Shown: positions 8,473 through 16,815 of the stretch, one piece after another
Layout of the letters: each line of letters begins with the position of its first letter
Position numbering within the stretch: the first letter of the stretch is position 1
NCBI RefSeq assembly: GCF_003965815.1
Contig: NZ_RXOE01000002.1
Coordinates: 372,001-436,000 of the forward strand
Reading direction: 5' to 3'
Length of the DNA stretch: 64,000 bases
From: Variovorax gossypii
GTDB taxonomy: Bacteria; Pseudomonadota; Gammaproteobacteria; Burkholderiales; Burkholderiaceae_C
Program-made: the position numbers and the translations under genes
The notes under the pieces: generated by a model
The model's input: the letters and a program-made list of their open reading frames with translations, nothing else
What the model was told of the DNA's origin: nothing
Database searches by the model: none

Positions 8473-10033
8473 GGCTGCTGCTCGCGCCGTCGTCACCGTT
8501 GGGCGTGGTGATGCCCAGTCGCGCGATGCGGTAGCGGATCTGGCGCAGACTCATGCCGAGCCGTGCGGCGGCCGCGGTGCGGTTGAAGCCGCTCTCGTGC
8601 AGCGCGCGCACGAGGATCTCGCGCTCCTGCTGGTCGAGGTAGGCCTGCAGGTCGGAGGGCAGCGGCGGGGGCGCGACCTTCGCAGGTGCGACCGGTGCGG
8701 CGATCGGCAGCGCAGCCGCGGGGACGACGGGCGCGTCGGCAGCGGGCGAGAGCGGAGCCGGCGCGGATGCCGCGGCTTCGGCCGCGGCCGTGAAGCCGCC
8801 CATCAGGTCGAGGTGCAGCTCGTCGCCGTCGTTCAGCGCCACCGCGCGGTGCAGCAGGTTCTCGAGCTCGCGCACGTTGCCGTTCAGCGGATGCTGCGCG
8901 AGGCGGCGCAGCAGGTCGTCCGACAGATGCGGCACCGGCAGGCCGCCGTCCTGCGCGATGCGCGAGAGCAGCGCGTTGCACAGCGCGGGCAGGTCCTCGC
9001 GGCGGTCGCGCAGCGCGGGCACCGCGATCTCGATCACGTTGAGGCGGTAGAAAAGATCCTGGCGGAAGCGGCCGGCCTGCACTTCGGAGTGCAGGTCTTT
9101 ATGAGTAGCGCTGACGATGCGCACGTCGACGGCGTCTTCCTGAGTCGAGCCGATCGAGCGCACGCTGCGCTCCTGGATCGCGCGCAGCAGCTTCGACTGC
9201 ATGGCCAGCGGCAGGTCGCCGATCTCGTCGAGAAAGAGCGTGCCGCCGCGCGCGGCCTGGAAGTAGCCGTCGCGGTCCTGCGACGAGCCGGTGTAGGAGC
9301 CCTTCTTCGCGCCGAAGAATTCGGCCTCGAGCAGGTTCTCGGGAATCGCGCCGCAGTTCACCGCGACGAAGGGGCCTTCGCTGCGCTGGCTGCAGGCATG
9401 CACCGCGCGCGCGACCAGTTCCTTGCCGGTGCCGGATTCGCCGCGCACCAGCACCGGCGCCATGCCGCGCGCCACCTTGGCGATGCGCGACTTGACGAGC
9501 CGCATCGGTTCCGATTCGCCCACGAGGCGGTCGAGCGCGGCGATGCCGGTGCCGGAAGTGACCGGCGCTGCCTCTCCCGCTGCATTGCCGGTGCTCGCGG
9601 GGGCCGCCTGGGCGGGCTTGGCCACCGGCTGCGGCGCCGTCCGCGCCTGCACGGCGGAAGCCACGACTGCGCGGAACTGCTTCAGGTCGACCGGCTTCGT
9701 GAGGTAGTCGAAGGCGCCGGCCTTCAGCGCCTCGACCGCGTTCTCGGCCGAGCCGTAGGCCGTCATCACCACGCAGCGCTCGCTGCGCTGGTCCTTCTGG
9801 ATGCGGTGGATGATCTCCATGCCCTGTCCGTCGGGCAGCCGCATGTCGGTGATCACCGCGTCGAAGCGGCCGGCCTCCAGGTGCTGCCAGGCTTCGGACA
9901 CGCTGCCCGCCGCCTCGACGCGATAGCCCTCGCGCAGCAGCGTCAGCTCGTAGAGCGTGCGCAGGTCGGGCTCGTCGTCGATGACCAGGATCTGCGCCGG
10001 TCGCTGGGTGGAAGAGGAGGTCGGGGTGCTCAC
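8459..10033 (-). CDS. pilR: Sigma-54 response regulator PilR
   Basis: A 524-aa NtrC-type activator: receiver domain (VIDDEPDLRTLYE, phospho-Asp in AVITDMRLPDG, Lys in YLTKPVD), AAA+ sigma-54 domain (Walker A GESGTGKE, Walker [14 protein letters not shown]) and a Fis-type C-terminal helix-turn-helix (NRTAAAARLGMSLRQIRYRI). It lies directly after the sensor PilS, 4 bp apart, which supports the assignment as the pair that controls type IV pilin transcription. The start is GTG. The sigma-54-contacting L1 loop reads GSYTGS instead of GAFTGA; Pseudomonas PilR has GSFTGA from memory, so the final Ser is the unusual change. No pilA gene is in this window. Confidence 0.93.
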   Translation of the reverse strand: MSTPTSSSTQRPAQILVIDDEPDLRTLYELTLLREGYRVEAAGSVSEAWQHLEAGRFDAVITDMRLPDGQGMEIIHRIQKDQRSERCVVMTAYGSAENAVEALKAGAFDYLTKPVDLKQFRAVVASAVQARTAPQPVAKPAQAAPASTGNAAGEAAPVTSGTGIAALDRLVGESEPMRLVKSRIAKVARGMAPVLVRGESGTGKELVARAVHACSQRSEGPFVAVNCGAIPENLLEAEFFGAKKGSYTGSSQDRDGYFQAARGGTLFLDEIGDLPLAMQSKLLRAIQERSVRSIGSTQEDAVDVRIVSATHKDLHSEVQAGRFRQDLFYRLNVIEIAVPALRDRREDLPALCNALLSRIAQDGGLPVPHLSDDLLRRLAQHPLNGNVRELENLLHRAVALNDGDELHLDLMGGFTAAAEAAASAPAPLSPAADAPVVPAAALPIAAPVAPAKVAPPPLPSDLQAYLDQQEREILVRALHESGFNRTAAAARLGMSLRQIRYRIARLGITTPNGDDGASSSHADD

Positions 10034-10037
10034 GGCG

Positions 10038-11735
10038 CTATTGTGTCAGCCGGTTTTCGCTGGCGGCGAAGCTGACGAAGAATTCGTTGCCCTCGGGCCC
10101 GCCCGGCACCAGCGCGCGCCGCTCGTAGCCGATGGTGGCGCCGTGCCGCCGGCACAGCTCGCGGCAAAGGAACAGGCCGAGCCCGCTGGAGCGGCTCTCG
10201 GAAGAAAAGAAGGGCTCGAACAGGTGCCGCTGCACCGCCGGCTCCAGCGGCGCGCCGTCGCTCCACACCATCAGGCTCGGGCGGCTGCTGCCGCTTCGCT
10301 GCTGCGCGGTCAGCACCTGGATCGCGCCCTCGCGCGTGCTGGCGTAGCGCGAGGCGTTGTCCAGCAGGTTCACGATCAGGCGGCGCAGGTGCTCGGCGTC
10401 GAAGCGCACGTCGCAGTTGGGCGCGTCGAGCGACACCAGCACGCCCTTGCGCTGGGTCTGGCGCACCCATTCCTCGGCCAGTACCTGCACGGCCGGGTCG
10501 AGCACCAGCTGCTCGCCCAGCGACAGCACGCGCTGCTGGCGCGCGCGGGAAACGTCGAGCACGTCGTCCACGATGCGCGCGAGGCGCTGGGCGTTGTGCT
10601 GCACCATGCTCGTGAGCTTGCGGTGCGCGGGGTCGGTCAGGTCCTCGTTGAGCAGCGCGCTGGCCTGCGTGATGGCGGCCAGAGGGTTGCGGATCTCGTG
10701 CGCCACGGCCGCCGACATGCGGCCCATCGCCGCCAGCTTCTCGGTGCGGATGCGGGCCTCGAGCTCGCGCAGGTCCTGCAGGAACATCACGCAAAGGCTG
10801 TCCGCGCGCTTCTCGCTGGTGGGTGTGAGCCGCGTGCGCACGCGCACCTCGCGCGCCGCGCCGCGCGCCTGCGCCACCGGGATTTCTTCCGACTGCGGTG
10901 CCCGCCGCGCGAAGGTCTGCCGCGCCAGCGCCGCGAGCGCATGCCAGGCGGGTTGGGCATGCAGCGGGAACGGCAGCGTCAGCTTCGCCAGCCCCTGGCC
11001 GAGGATGGCGTCGGCTGCCGGGTTGGCCGCATGCACCAGGCCCTCGGCATCGATCACCAGCACGCCTTCGCTCAGCGTCTCGATCACCAGGTCGTTGACC
11101 TGTGCCTGCATCTGCGCGCTGCTGCGGTTGCGCTGCGCCACGGCCTCCTCGCGGGCCAGCCGGCGCGCCATCTCGTGCGCGAGCAGCGCCACCACGAAGA
11201 AGCCGGTGCCGGTGAGCGCCGCCTGCACGAAACGCGGCGACGAGTCGCCCGACTGCTGCAGCCAGTGCCAGCCCGCGTCGGCGAGCAGCAGCAGCGTGAC
11301 GGTGGCGGAGGTGCCAAGGCTCACGATCATGGTGCCCAGCACCGCGCTCATGAGCACCGGCAGCGCGAACAGCGGCGTGTAGTTGACGTTGCCGCCCTGC
11401 AGCACCTGCAAGGCGGTGAAGGCCGCCAGGTCGATGCCGATGGTCAGCAGCCAAAGGGTGGTGAAGCCGCGGATCGGCGGCTGGAAGCGCGTGTAGCGCA
11501 TGCCGAGCCAGGCCGTGGCCAGGTACAGCGCCGAGGTGGCGATGGCCGCCGGCTGCATCGTCTGCCCGATCGCGAAGGCCACGCCCTGCAGCAGCATCAG
11601 CACCAGCGCGACGAAGCAGCGCGCGCCCATGAAGCCGCGCCAGAGCCGACCCAGCGCCGTGGTTTCGCCGGGGCCCTGGTCGAGCACGTCCCAGTCGGTG
11701 ACCGGCTCGCCGCGCGACCAGATCGGGGAGCTCAT
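10038..11735 (-). CDS. pilS: Sensor histidine kinase PilS
   Basis: A 565-aa membrane histidine kinase. The N-terminal half has about six hydrophobic segments (RCFVALVLMLLQGVAFAIG onward), the usual PilS sensor that monitors pilin in the inner membrane. A PAS-like region follows (LVIETLSEGVLVIDAEG), then HisKA with VAHEIRNPLAAITQASALL and HATPase with NLLDNASRYA and GLGLFLCREL. ATG at 11735 (MSSPIW) overlaps the stop of the PP0621-type gene as ATGA, indicating translational coupling; the upstream open frame is a shadow of that gene. The kinase phosphorylates PilR, encoded next. Confidence 0.93.
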   Translation of the reverse strand: MSSPIWSRGEPVTDWDVLDQGPGETTALGRLWRGFMGARCFVALVLMLLQGVAFAIGQTMQPAAIATSALYLATAWLGMRYTRFQPPIRGFTTLWLLTIGIDLAAFTALQVLQGGNVNYTPLFALPVLMSAVLGTMIVSLGTSATVTLLLLADAGWHWLQQSGDSSPRFVQAALTGTGFFVVALLAHEMARRLAREEAVAQRNRSSAQMQAQVNDLVIETLSEGVLVIDAEGLVHAANPAADAILGQGLAKLTLPFPLHAQPAWHALAALARQTFARRAPQSEEIPVAQARGAAREVRVRTRLTPTSEKRADSLCVMFLQDLRELEARIRTEKLAAMGRMSAAVAHEIRNPLAAITQASALLNEDLTDPAHRKLTSMVQHNAQRLARIVDDVLDVSRARQQRVLSLGEQLVLDPAVQVLAEEWVRQTQRKGVLVSLDAPNCDVRFDAEHLRRLIVNLLDNASRYASTREGAIQVLTAQQRSGSSRPSLMVWSDGAPLEPAVQRHLFEPFFSSESRSSGLGLFLCRELCRRHGATIGYERRALVPGGPEGNEFFVSFAASENRLTQ

Positions 11736-11995
11736 TGCCTTGCTGCGGCTTCGCGGTGCGCGGTGCTGCAGTAGACCGCGCCTCCGGGGCCGGCGATGGC
11801 CTCGGTCGCGGGCAGGTGCAGCCCGCAGTGGGCGCAGCGCACCATGGCCTGCGGTGTGCCCGCCGTCGTGCGCTGCTGTTGCTCCTGCGCCTTGGCCGCG
11901 CGCTCGCGCATGGCGTCGCGCATCTCTTCGCGCCGGTTCTTGCGCCAGAGCCAGATCGCGACCCATAGCACCGCGAGGACGAGTAGGTATTTCAT
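11732..11995 (-). CDS. PP0621-family small membrane protein with Cys knuckle
   Basis: An 87-aa protein starting MKYLLVLAVLWVAIWLW, so one N-terminal membrane anchor. A charged helix and a small metal-binding-like module follow: VRCAHCGLHLP plus a later YCSTAHR. It matches the PP0621 family (named for a Pseudomonas putida protein), whose members sit upstream of pilS in several beta-proteobacteria. Function unknown; the C-x2-C ... C/H arrangement suggests a zinc knuckle. I chose the ATG at 11995 over an upstream in-frame start because it places the hydrophobic segment at the N-terminus. The stop overlaps the pilS start. Confidence 0.8.
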   Translation of the reverse strand: MKYLLVLAVLWVAIWLWRKNRREEMRDAMRERAAKAQEQQQRTTAGTPQAMVRCAHCGLHLPATEAIAGPGGAVYCSTAHREAAARQ

Positions 11996-12063
11996 TTCAA
12001 CTGGCCATTGCGCTTTCCGCTGCTTGCACGCCATGGAACCGGCATGGCCAGTTCAAGGGACAA

Positions 12064-12149
12064 CGCGGAGCCGGCTTTGCCGGGCCGCAGGTGTCGCCCC
12101 CGGTGAGGGGGTTGGCGAAGCGGCACGAAGTGCGCGGAGCCTGGGGGAG
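12064..12149 (-). repeat. 3'-end-associated intergenic repeat, copy 1
   Basis: An 86-bp element that begins 2 nt after the stop of the cytochrome c assembly gene. Read in that gene's direction it runs from CCCCCAGGCTCCGCGCAC to CCGGCAAAGCCGGCTCCGCG, and includes a C-rich/G-rich hairpin and a perfect CCGGC-AAA-GCCGG hairpin. A nearly identical copy lies 46 kb away at 58901-58987, just after the ompW stop and in the same orientation relative to transcription. Confidence 0.85.
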
Positions 12150-12151
12150 TT

Positions 12152-12967
12152 TCATACAGGAGGGCGTGCCAGCACCACTTCGAGCACGAAGCGCGAGCCC
12201 ACGTAAGCCAGCAGCAGCAGCGCCGAGCCGGCGTAGAGCACGCGGCGCGCGGTGCGGCCGCGCCAGCCGAAGCGGGCTCGGCCGATCAGCAGGATCGCGA
12301 AGGTGATCCAGGCGAGCACCGAGAAGATGGTCTTGTGGTCCCACTTCCAGGCGCGGCCGGCGGAGCCGTACAGCTGCTCGCTGAACAGCAGGCCCGCCAG
12401 CAGCGTGGCCGAGAGCAATACGAAGCCCGCGGTGACGAAGCGGAAGGTGAGCCGCTCGAGCGTGAGCAGCGGCACGCCGCCCTGCGGTTCGGCGGCTGCG
12501 GCCAGGCGGATCTGCTTTTCGGCGCGGGTGATCAGCCAGGCATGCACCACGGCGGCGCCGAAGAGACCATACGAGGCGATGCCCAGCGCCAGGTGCAGCG
12601 GCAGCCACGGCGAGGCCGTGACATGCAGCGGCGTGCCCGGAAACAGGATGGCCAGCAGCACGGCGGCCGCGCCCAGCCAGGCGAGCGCGCGCCGCACCTT
12701 CAATTGGGGATACATGCGGCTTTCGACCGCGTAGACAGTGAGCACCAGCCATGCCGTGACCGACAGCGCGGGGGCGAAACCGAAGCGCGGCTGGCTGCCG
12801 ATGAGGCCGTGGCCCAGCGCGGCGGCATGCAGGAGCCATGCGATTCCCAGGGCCCACTGGGTCGATTGGCGGCTCAGTCGGGTGCCCGCGGCGGCTACGA
12901 ATCCGTAGGCAACCGCAGTGGCGATGCCCAGTGCCACGCCGAGCGGGGAGGGGATCGCTAAAATCAT
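12152..12967 (-). CDS. CcsA/YpjD-type cytochrome c assembly membrane protein
   Basis: A 271-aa integral membrane protein with about eight hydrophobic segments, matching the CcsA/ResC family. The family's conserved His/Trp pattern for heme handling is visible: LLHAAALGHG near the N-terminus, PLHLALGIASYGLF in the middle, and WKWDHKTIFSVLAWI near the C-terminus. Members handle heme for c-type cytochrome maturation, but the short stand-alone YpjD-like members next to ffh are of uncertain function. This gene is divergent from ffh, with about 115 bp between the starts; that head-to-head pairing is common in proteobacteria (family knowledge). The first ATG, at 12967, fits the first membrane segment. 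Confidence 0.85.
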   Translation of the reverse strand: MILAIPSPLGVALGIATAVAYGFVAAAGTRLSRQSTQWALGIAWLLHAAALGHGLIGSQPRFGFAPALSVTAWLVLTVYAVESRMYPQLKVRRALAWLGAAAVLLAILFPGTPLHVTASPWLPLHLALGIASYGLFGAAVVHAWLITRAEKQIRLAAAAEPQGGVPLLTLERLTFRFVTAGFVLLSATLLAGLLFSEQLYGSAGRAWKWDHKTIFSVLAWITFAILLIGRARFGWRGRTARRVLYAGSALLLLAYVGSRFVLEVVLARPPV

Positions 12968-13082
12968 CGGCCGGAGTTTAGCGTCTCGCTCTTGCGTTCC
13001 CGGCGCCCGGCTTCAAGTTCTTTCCCGTCTCCCAGGCTTCTCATCCGGCCCGCACCGCAGCGGGCAGCAAGGCATTCCCCTC

Positions 13083-14471
13083 ATGGCCACCGCCCTCACA
13101 GAAAAGTTCTCCCGCCTCGTCAAGACGATGAGCGGCCAGGCCCGCATCACCGAAAGCAACGTGCAGGACATGCTGCGCGAGGTGCGCATGGCGCTGCTGG
13201 AAGCCGACGTGGCGCTGCCCGTGGTGCGCGACTTCGTCGCCCGCGTGAAGGAAAAGGCGCTCGGCCAGGAAGTGCTGGGCTCGCTCAAGCCGGGCCAGGC
13301 GCTGGTGGGCATCGTCAACCGCGAACTCGCCGCGACCATGGGCGAGGGCGTGTCCGACATCAACCTCGCGGCCCAGCCGCCGGCGGTGATCCTGATGGCC
13401 GGCCTGCAGGGCGCCGGCAAGACCACCACCACCGCCAAGCTCGCCAAGCACCTGATCGAGAAGCGCAAGAAGAAGGTGCTCACCGTATCGGGCGACGTGT
13501 ACCGGCCCGCCGCCATCGAGCAGCTCAAGACCGTCACCAAGCAGGCCGGCGCCGAGTGGTTTCCGAGCACGCCCGACCAGAAGCCGCTGGACATCGCGCG
13601 CGCCGCGCTCGACCACGCCAAGCGCCATTACTTCGACGTGCTGCTGGTCGACACGGCCGGCCGCCTGGCCATCGACGAAGTGCTGATGGCCGAAATCAAG
13701 CAGCTGCACGCGGCGCTCGACCCGGTCGAAACGCTCTTCGTGGTCGATGCCATGCAGGGCCAGGACGCGGTCAACACCGCCAAGGCCTTCAAGGAAGCGC
13801 TGCCGCTGACCGGCATCATCCTGACCAAGACCGACGGCGATTCGCGCGGCGGCGCGGCGCTGTCGGTGCGCCAGGTGACGGGCGTGCCGATCAAGTTCGC
13901 CGGCGTGAGCGAGAAGATCGACGGCCTCGAAGTGTTCGACGCCGAGCGCCATGCAGGCCGCATCCTGGGCATGGGCGACATCGTCGCGCTGGTCGAGCAG
14001 GTCACGGCCGGCGTCGACGTGGCGGCGGCGCAGAAGCTCGCGGCCAAGGTCAAGAGCGGCGCGGGCTTCGACCTCAACGACTTCCTCGGCCAGCTGCAGC
14101 AGATGAAGCAGATGGGGGGCCTCTCCAGCCTGATGGACAAGCTGCCCACGCAGATGGCCGCCAAGGCCAGCGAGGCCGACCTGAGCCGCGCCGAGCGCGA
14201 TATCCGCCGCAAGGAAGGCATCATCAACAGCATGACGCCGCTGGAGCGCCGCAAGCCCGAGCTGCTGAAGGCCACGCGCAAGCGCCGCATCGCCGCCGGT
14301 GCCGGCGTTCAGGTCCAGGAAGTGAACCGCCTGCTCAACGAGTTCGAGCAGATGCAGGGAATGATGAAGAAGATGAAGGGCGGCGGCCTCATGAAGATGA
14401 TGAAGCGCATGGGCGGCATGAAGGGCATGGGCGGAATGGGTGGCCCCGGTGGGCCCAAGCTGCCGTTCTGA
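13083..14471 (+). CDS. ffh: Signal recognition particle GTPase Ffh
   Basis: A 462-aa SRP54 homologue that binds 4.5S RNA and signal sequences and targets ribosomes to FtsY at the membrane. It has an N-terminal helical bundle, a G domain with P-loop GLQGAGKTTTTAKLA (about residue 105), LVDTAGRLAIDE, TKTDGDSRGGAAL, and a C-terminal methionine-rich M domain with an RNA-binding helix-turn-helix and a Met/Gly/Lys-rich tail (MKKMKGGGLMKMMKRMGGMKG). Length and order are normal. ATG at 13083 (MATALTEKFSRL) matches the family start. An intrinsic terminator follows at 14505-14542. Confidence 0.98.
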   Translation: MATALTEKFSRLVKTMSGQARITESNVQDMLREVRMALLEADVALPVVRDFVARVKEKALGQEVLGSLKPGQALVGIVNRELAATMGEGVSDINLAAQPPAVILMAGLQGAGKTTTTAKLAKHLIEKRKKKVLTVSGDVYRPAAIEQLKTVTKQAGAEWFPSTPDQKPLDIARAALDHAKRHYFDVLLVDTAGRLAIDEVLMAEIKQLHAALDPVETLFVVDAMQGQDAVNTAKAFKEALPLTGIILTKTDGDSRGGAALSVRQVTGVPIKFAGVSEKIDGLEVFDAERHAGRILGMGDIVALVEQVTAGVDVAAAQKLAAKVKSGAGFDLNDFLGQLQQMKQMGGLSSLMDKLPTQMAAKASEADLSRAERDIRRKEGIINSMTPLERRKPELLKATRKRRIAAGAGVQVQEVNRLLNEFEQMQGMMKKMKGGGLMKMMKRMGGMKGMGGMGGPGGPKLPF

Positions 14472-14504
14472 GCGGACGCCACACACATATATATAAGCAA
14501 AGCA

Positions 14505-14542
14505 AGAAGGCCCGCCGGGATGAACCGGCGGGCCTTCTGTCT
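14505..14542 (+). terminator. Intrinsic terminator of ffh
   Basis: A perfect 14-bp stem, AGAAGGCCCGCCGG / CCGGCGGGCCTTCT, around a six-base GATGAA loop, starting 33 bp after the ffh stop and followed by a T-rich stretch. It lies 15 bp from the stop of the convergent HD/kinase gene and could serve both. Confidence 0.85.
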
Positions 14543-14556
14543 TTCAGGTCTGCATT

Positions 14557-15696
14557 TCAGGTCGATACCTCGTAGACCGTCTCGTGCGCCTCGACCGGCG
14601 CCGGCAGCTCCCAGCGATGCAGCATGCGCTCGATGCCCGCGTTCGACAGCGTGGTGTCGCGCTCGCGGTTGCGACGCATCAGCTCCGCGTGCGGCACCTC
14701 GAGGTACACCAGCTCGATCCGCGTGTGGTAGGCCCACAGCAGGTCGAGCGTCTTGGTGCGCATCTGCTGGCTCAGGTGCGTGGCGTTCCAGACGAAGCGC
14801 TCCTGCCTGCGCAGCAACGCCTTCGCCTGGTCGACCGCGTGGTGTGCGGCGAGCCCGTCGTTCTCGCCGTGCTTCAGGCCCAGTTCGGCGCGCGCATCGT
14901 CGAAGGACACCACCGGCCAGCCCTTGCGGTGCTGTGCCACCCAGTGGTTCTTGCCGCTGGCGGGAAGGCCGCACATCACCGTCACCTGCGATCCTGCGTT
15001 CTGGAACAGCGGGTAGTCGGGGCTGGTGTCGGCGCCGCGGAAGTAGGCCAGGCGCGTGTGCGCGTCGGCCATCTTTCTGGGGCCCTCCCAGCAGCCTTCC
15101 TCCTGCGCCAACTGCTCGAAGAGCGCGATGTCGGCCATGCTGTCAGCACGCTTCTCGTAGTGGCGGCCCAGCATGTCGCAGCGCGCCACGCAGCACAGGT
15201 CGGGCAGGCTCAGCTCCCACGAGAGCTTGTGCACCAGCCATTCCGGCCGTACACCCTTGCGCGAGGCAAAGGCATGGAACGGCACCTGGTGCACGGCGAT
15301 GATCCGGCAGATGGCCTCGCGCAGCGCGAAGGGCACGCGGGCCTTCCACATCAGCACGCGCACGTCGACTGCGCCACGGCGCGAATGGCCGGGCTGGCCG
15401 ATGCGGCCGCTGGCCTCGTCGATCACGGTGGTGTCGGGCTTGGCGATGTCGTGCAGCAGGCAGGCCATGAACAGCACGAAGCGGCCGTCGGCATCGGCGC
15501 GCCGGTAGTGGTCGTCCCGCGTGAGCGCGTCGAGCACCATGCGCGTGTGGATGCCGACGTTGCCTTCGGCGTGGTAGTACGGGTCCTGCGGCGTCTCCTC
15601 GAGGCGCAGCAGGGCCGGCAGCAGGTCGCAGCATTGCGCCCAGTCGGTGTCCTTGCCGGGGGCTGGCACCAGGGAGCGCAGATCGTCGTATGTCAT
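14557..15696 (-). CDS. HD-domain phosphohydrolase fused to P-loop polynucleotide-kinase-like domain
   Basis: A 379-aa two-domain protein. The N-terminal half is an HD domain: GIHTRMVLDAL, ACLLHDIAKPDTT with the HD pair, GHSRRGAVDV and a later IIAVHQVPFHAF. The C-terminal half is a T4-Pnkp-like P-loop kinase with Walker A GLPASGKN (Asn where Ser/Thr is usual), FDDARAEL, ERFVWNATHLSQQMR, and a lid with Arg residues (RRNRERDTT). Together these could heal RNA ends: the HD part removing 3' or cyclic phosphates and the kinase phosphorylating 5'-OH (inference). Its start overlaps the stop of the RNA ligase gene (ATGA) behind an AAGGGAGG ribosome-binding site, so the two are translationally coupled. 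The longer open frame upstream is a shadow of the ligase. Confidence 0.85.
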   Translation of the reverse strand: MTYDDLRSLVPAPGKDTDWAQCCDLLPALLRLEETPQDPYYHAEGNVGIHTRMVLDALTRDDHYRRADADGRFVLFMACLLHDIAKPDTTVIDEASGRIGQPGHSRRGAVDVRVLMWKARVPFALREAICRIIAVHQVPFHAFASRKGVRPEWLVHKLSWELSLPDLCCVARCDMLGRHYEKRADSMADIALFEQLAQEEGCWEGPRKMADAHTRLAYFRGADTSPDYPLFQNAGSQVTVMCGLPASGKNHWVAQHRKGWPVVSFDDARAELGLKHGENDGLAAHHAVDQAKALLRRQERFVWNATHLSQQMRTKTLDLLWAYHTRIELVYLEVPHAELMRRNRERDTTLSNAGIERMLHRWELPAPVEAHETVYEVST

Positions 15697-16589
15697 CGCG
15701 GCCTCCCTTGGGTTGCCAGTTCGGCGAGATCGCGCGAGGTGCGCAGGCCCAGGTCCTGCCATGTCAGCCGCGGCGTCGGCGCGTAGAGGTCCACGCCCGG
15801 CGCGAGCTGGTTCGGCAGCACCGGCCGGCGGCTGTGATGCGAGCCCGAATCGAGGATGGTCTGGACGAAATCCGGGCGCACCCACTTGTAGCGGCCCGTC
15901 ACCCGGCCGTCCGATTCGGTCTTGAGGTACAGGCCCTCGGCGAGGTCCGACAGGTCGGTCTGCTGTCGCACGAGATCGAGCGGCTGGCCTTCCTGCGTCA
16001 CGGCCTGCTCGAAGGCCGTCTTCCAGTCCGCGCTGCGCGCCAGCGAAGGTCGCACGAGCGAGCGCAGAGCCTTTGCATGGCGCGGCATCTCGCCTTCGTA
16101 GAGCACGGGCACCGGCAGCACCGGGCCGCCTTCGAGCAGCGCGTGCCGCGCCGGCGTCGAGAGAAAGCATTGCAACTGCCGGTCGTAGATGTCGAACTCG
16201 AGAAAGAAGGCCGGCAGCCGGTCGTACCAGCAGCTGTGCTTGGCGAAGCACCATTCGCCGTACATCACGTAGCGGTCTTCGAGCCGCTCCAGCAGCACGG
16301 CTTCATGGGTGGCAGCCCAGTGCTTGAACAGGTTGAACTGCCGCTCGCCGGCGCCGCCCGCGAGGTAATGGCCGCGCGATTGCAGCAGCAGTTCGCCCGC
16401 CGAGGTGAACGACACGGCTGCGTTGGCGCCATCGAGCTTTTCCTCGATGACGACGTGCATGCCGTGCAGTTCCGACAACGGCGTCTGGCCGTCGTCGCTG
16501 TCGCCGGCCTGCAGCCGCGAGCCTTCCAGGTGCGCAGTACGCGGGTACTTGAGCAGCGGAATCGATGAGAGAGAAGAGAGAGAAAACAC
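15693..16589 (-). CDS. RNA ligase family protein (Rnl2-like nucleotidyltransferase)
   Basis: A 298-aa covalent nucleotidyltransferase. Motif I is EEKLDGANAAVSF, with the Lys that would accept AMP; downstream are YGEWCFAKHS (motif III-like), FFLEFDIYD, EGLYLKTE (motif IV) and the GRYKWVRPDF (motif V) lysines. The family would seal RNA 5'-phosphate/3'-OH ends using ATP. I chose GTG at 16589 (then FSLSSLSS): it has a GGAG at the right distance and puts the conserved KYPRTAHLEGSR near the N-terminus; the open frame upstream is low quality. It is the first gene of a two-gene operon with the HD/kinase protein. I read the pair as an RNA end-healing and sealing unit (inference). Confidence 0.85.
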   Translation of the reverse strand: MFSLSSLSSIPLLKYPRTAHLEGSRLQAGDSDDGQTPLSELHGMHVVIEEKLDGANAAVSFTSAGELLLQSRGHYLAGGAGERQFNLFKHWAATHEAVLLERLEDRYVMYGEWCFAKHSCWYDRLPAFFLEFDIYDRQLQCFLSTPARHALLEGGPVLPVPVLYEGEMPRHAKALRSLVRPSLARSADWKTAFEQAVTQEGQPLDLVRQQTDLSDLAEGLYLKTESDGRVTGRYKWVRPDFVQTILDSGSHHSRRPVLPNQLAPGVDLYAPTPRLTWQDLGLRTSRDLAELATQGRPR

Positions 16590-16815
16590 GTTTGTTCTCC
16601 GGATGGAAACCAGGAAGAACCGACAACGTGCGGGAGCGAAGCTGGAAGCTGGGGAACGGATTGCGGTCAGCGGAAAGCGCAGCTTGGCGCCCGACATGAC
16701 CGGCAATGAAGCGGTGTTGTCGGCGTCAGAGAGTGATGACGGCGAAACGGGGCACTTGGCGCTCCTGTGGATCGAAGGGATCCGTGGGTGGATGAAAAAA
16801 GAAGTCGGCGATTTT

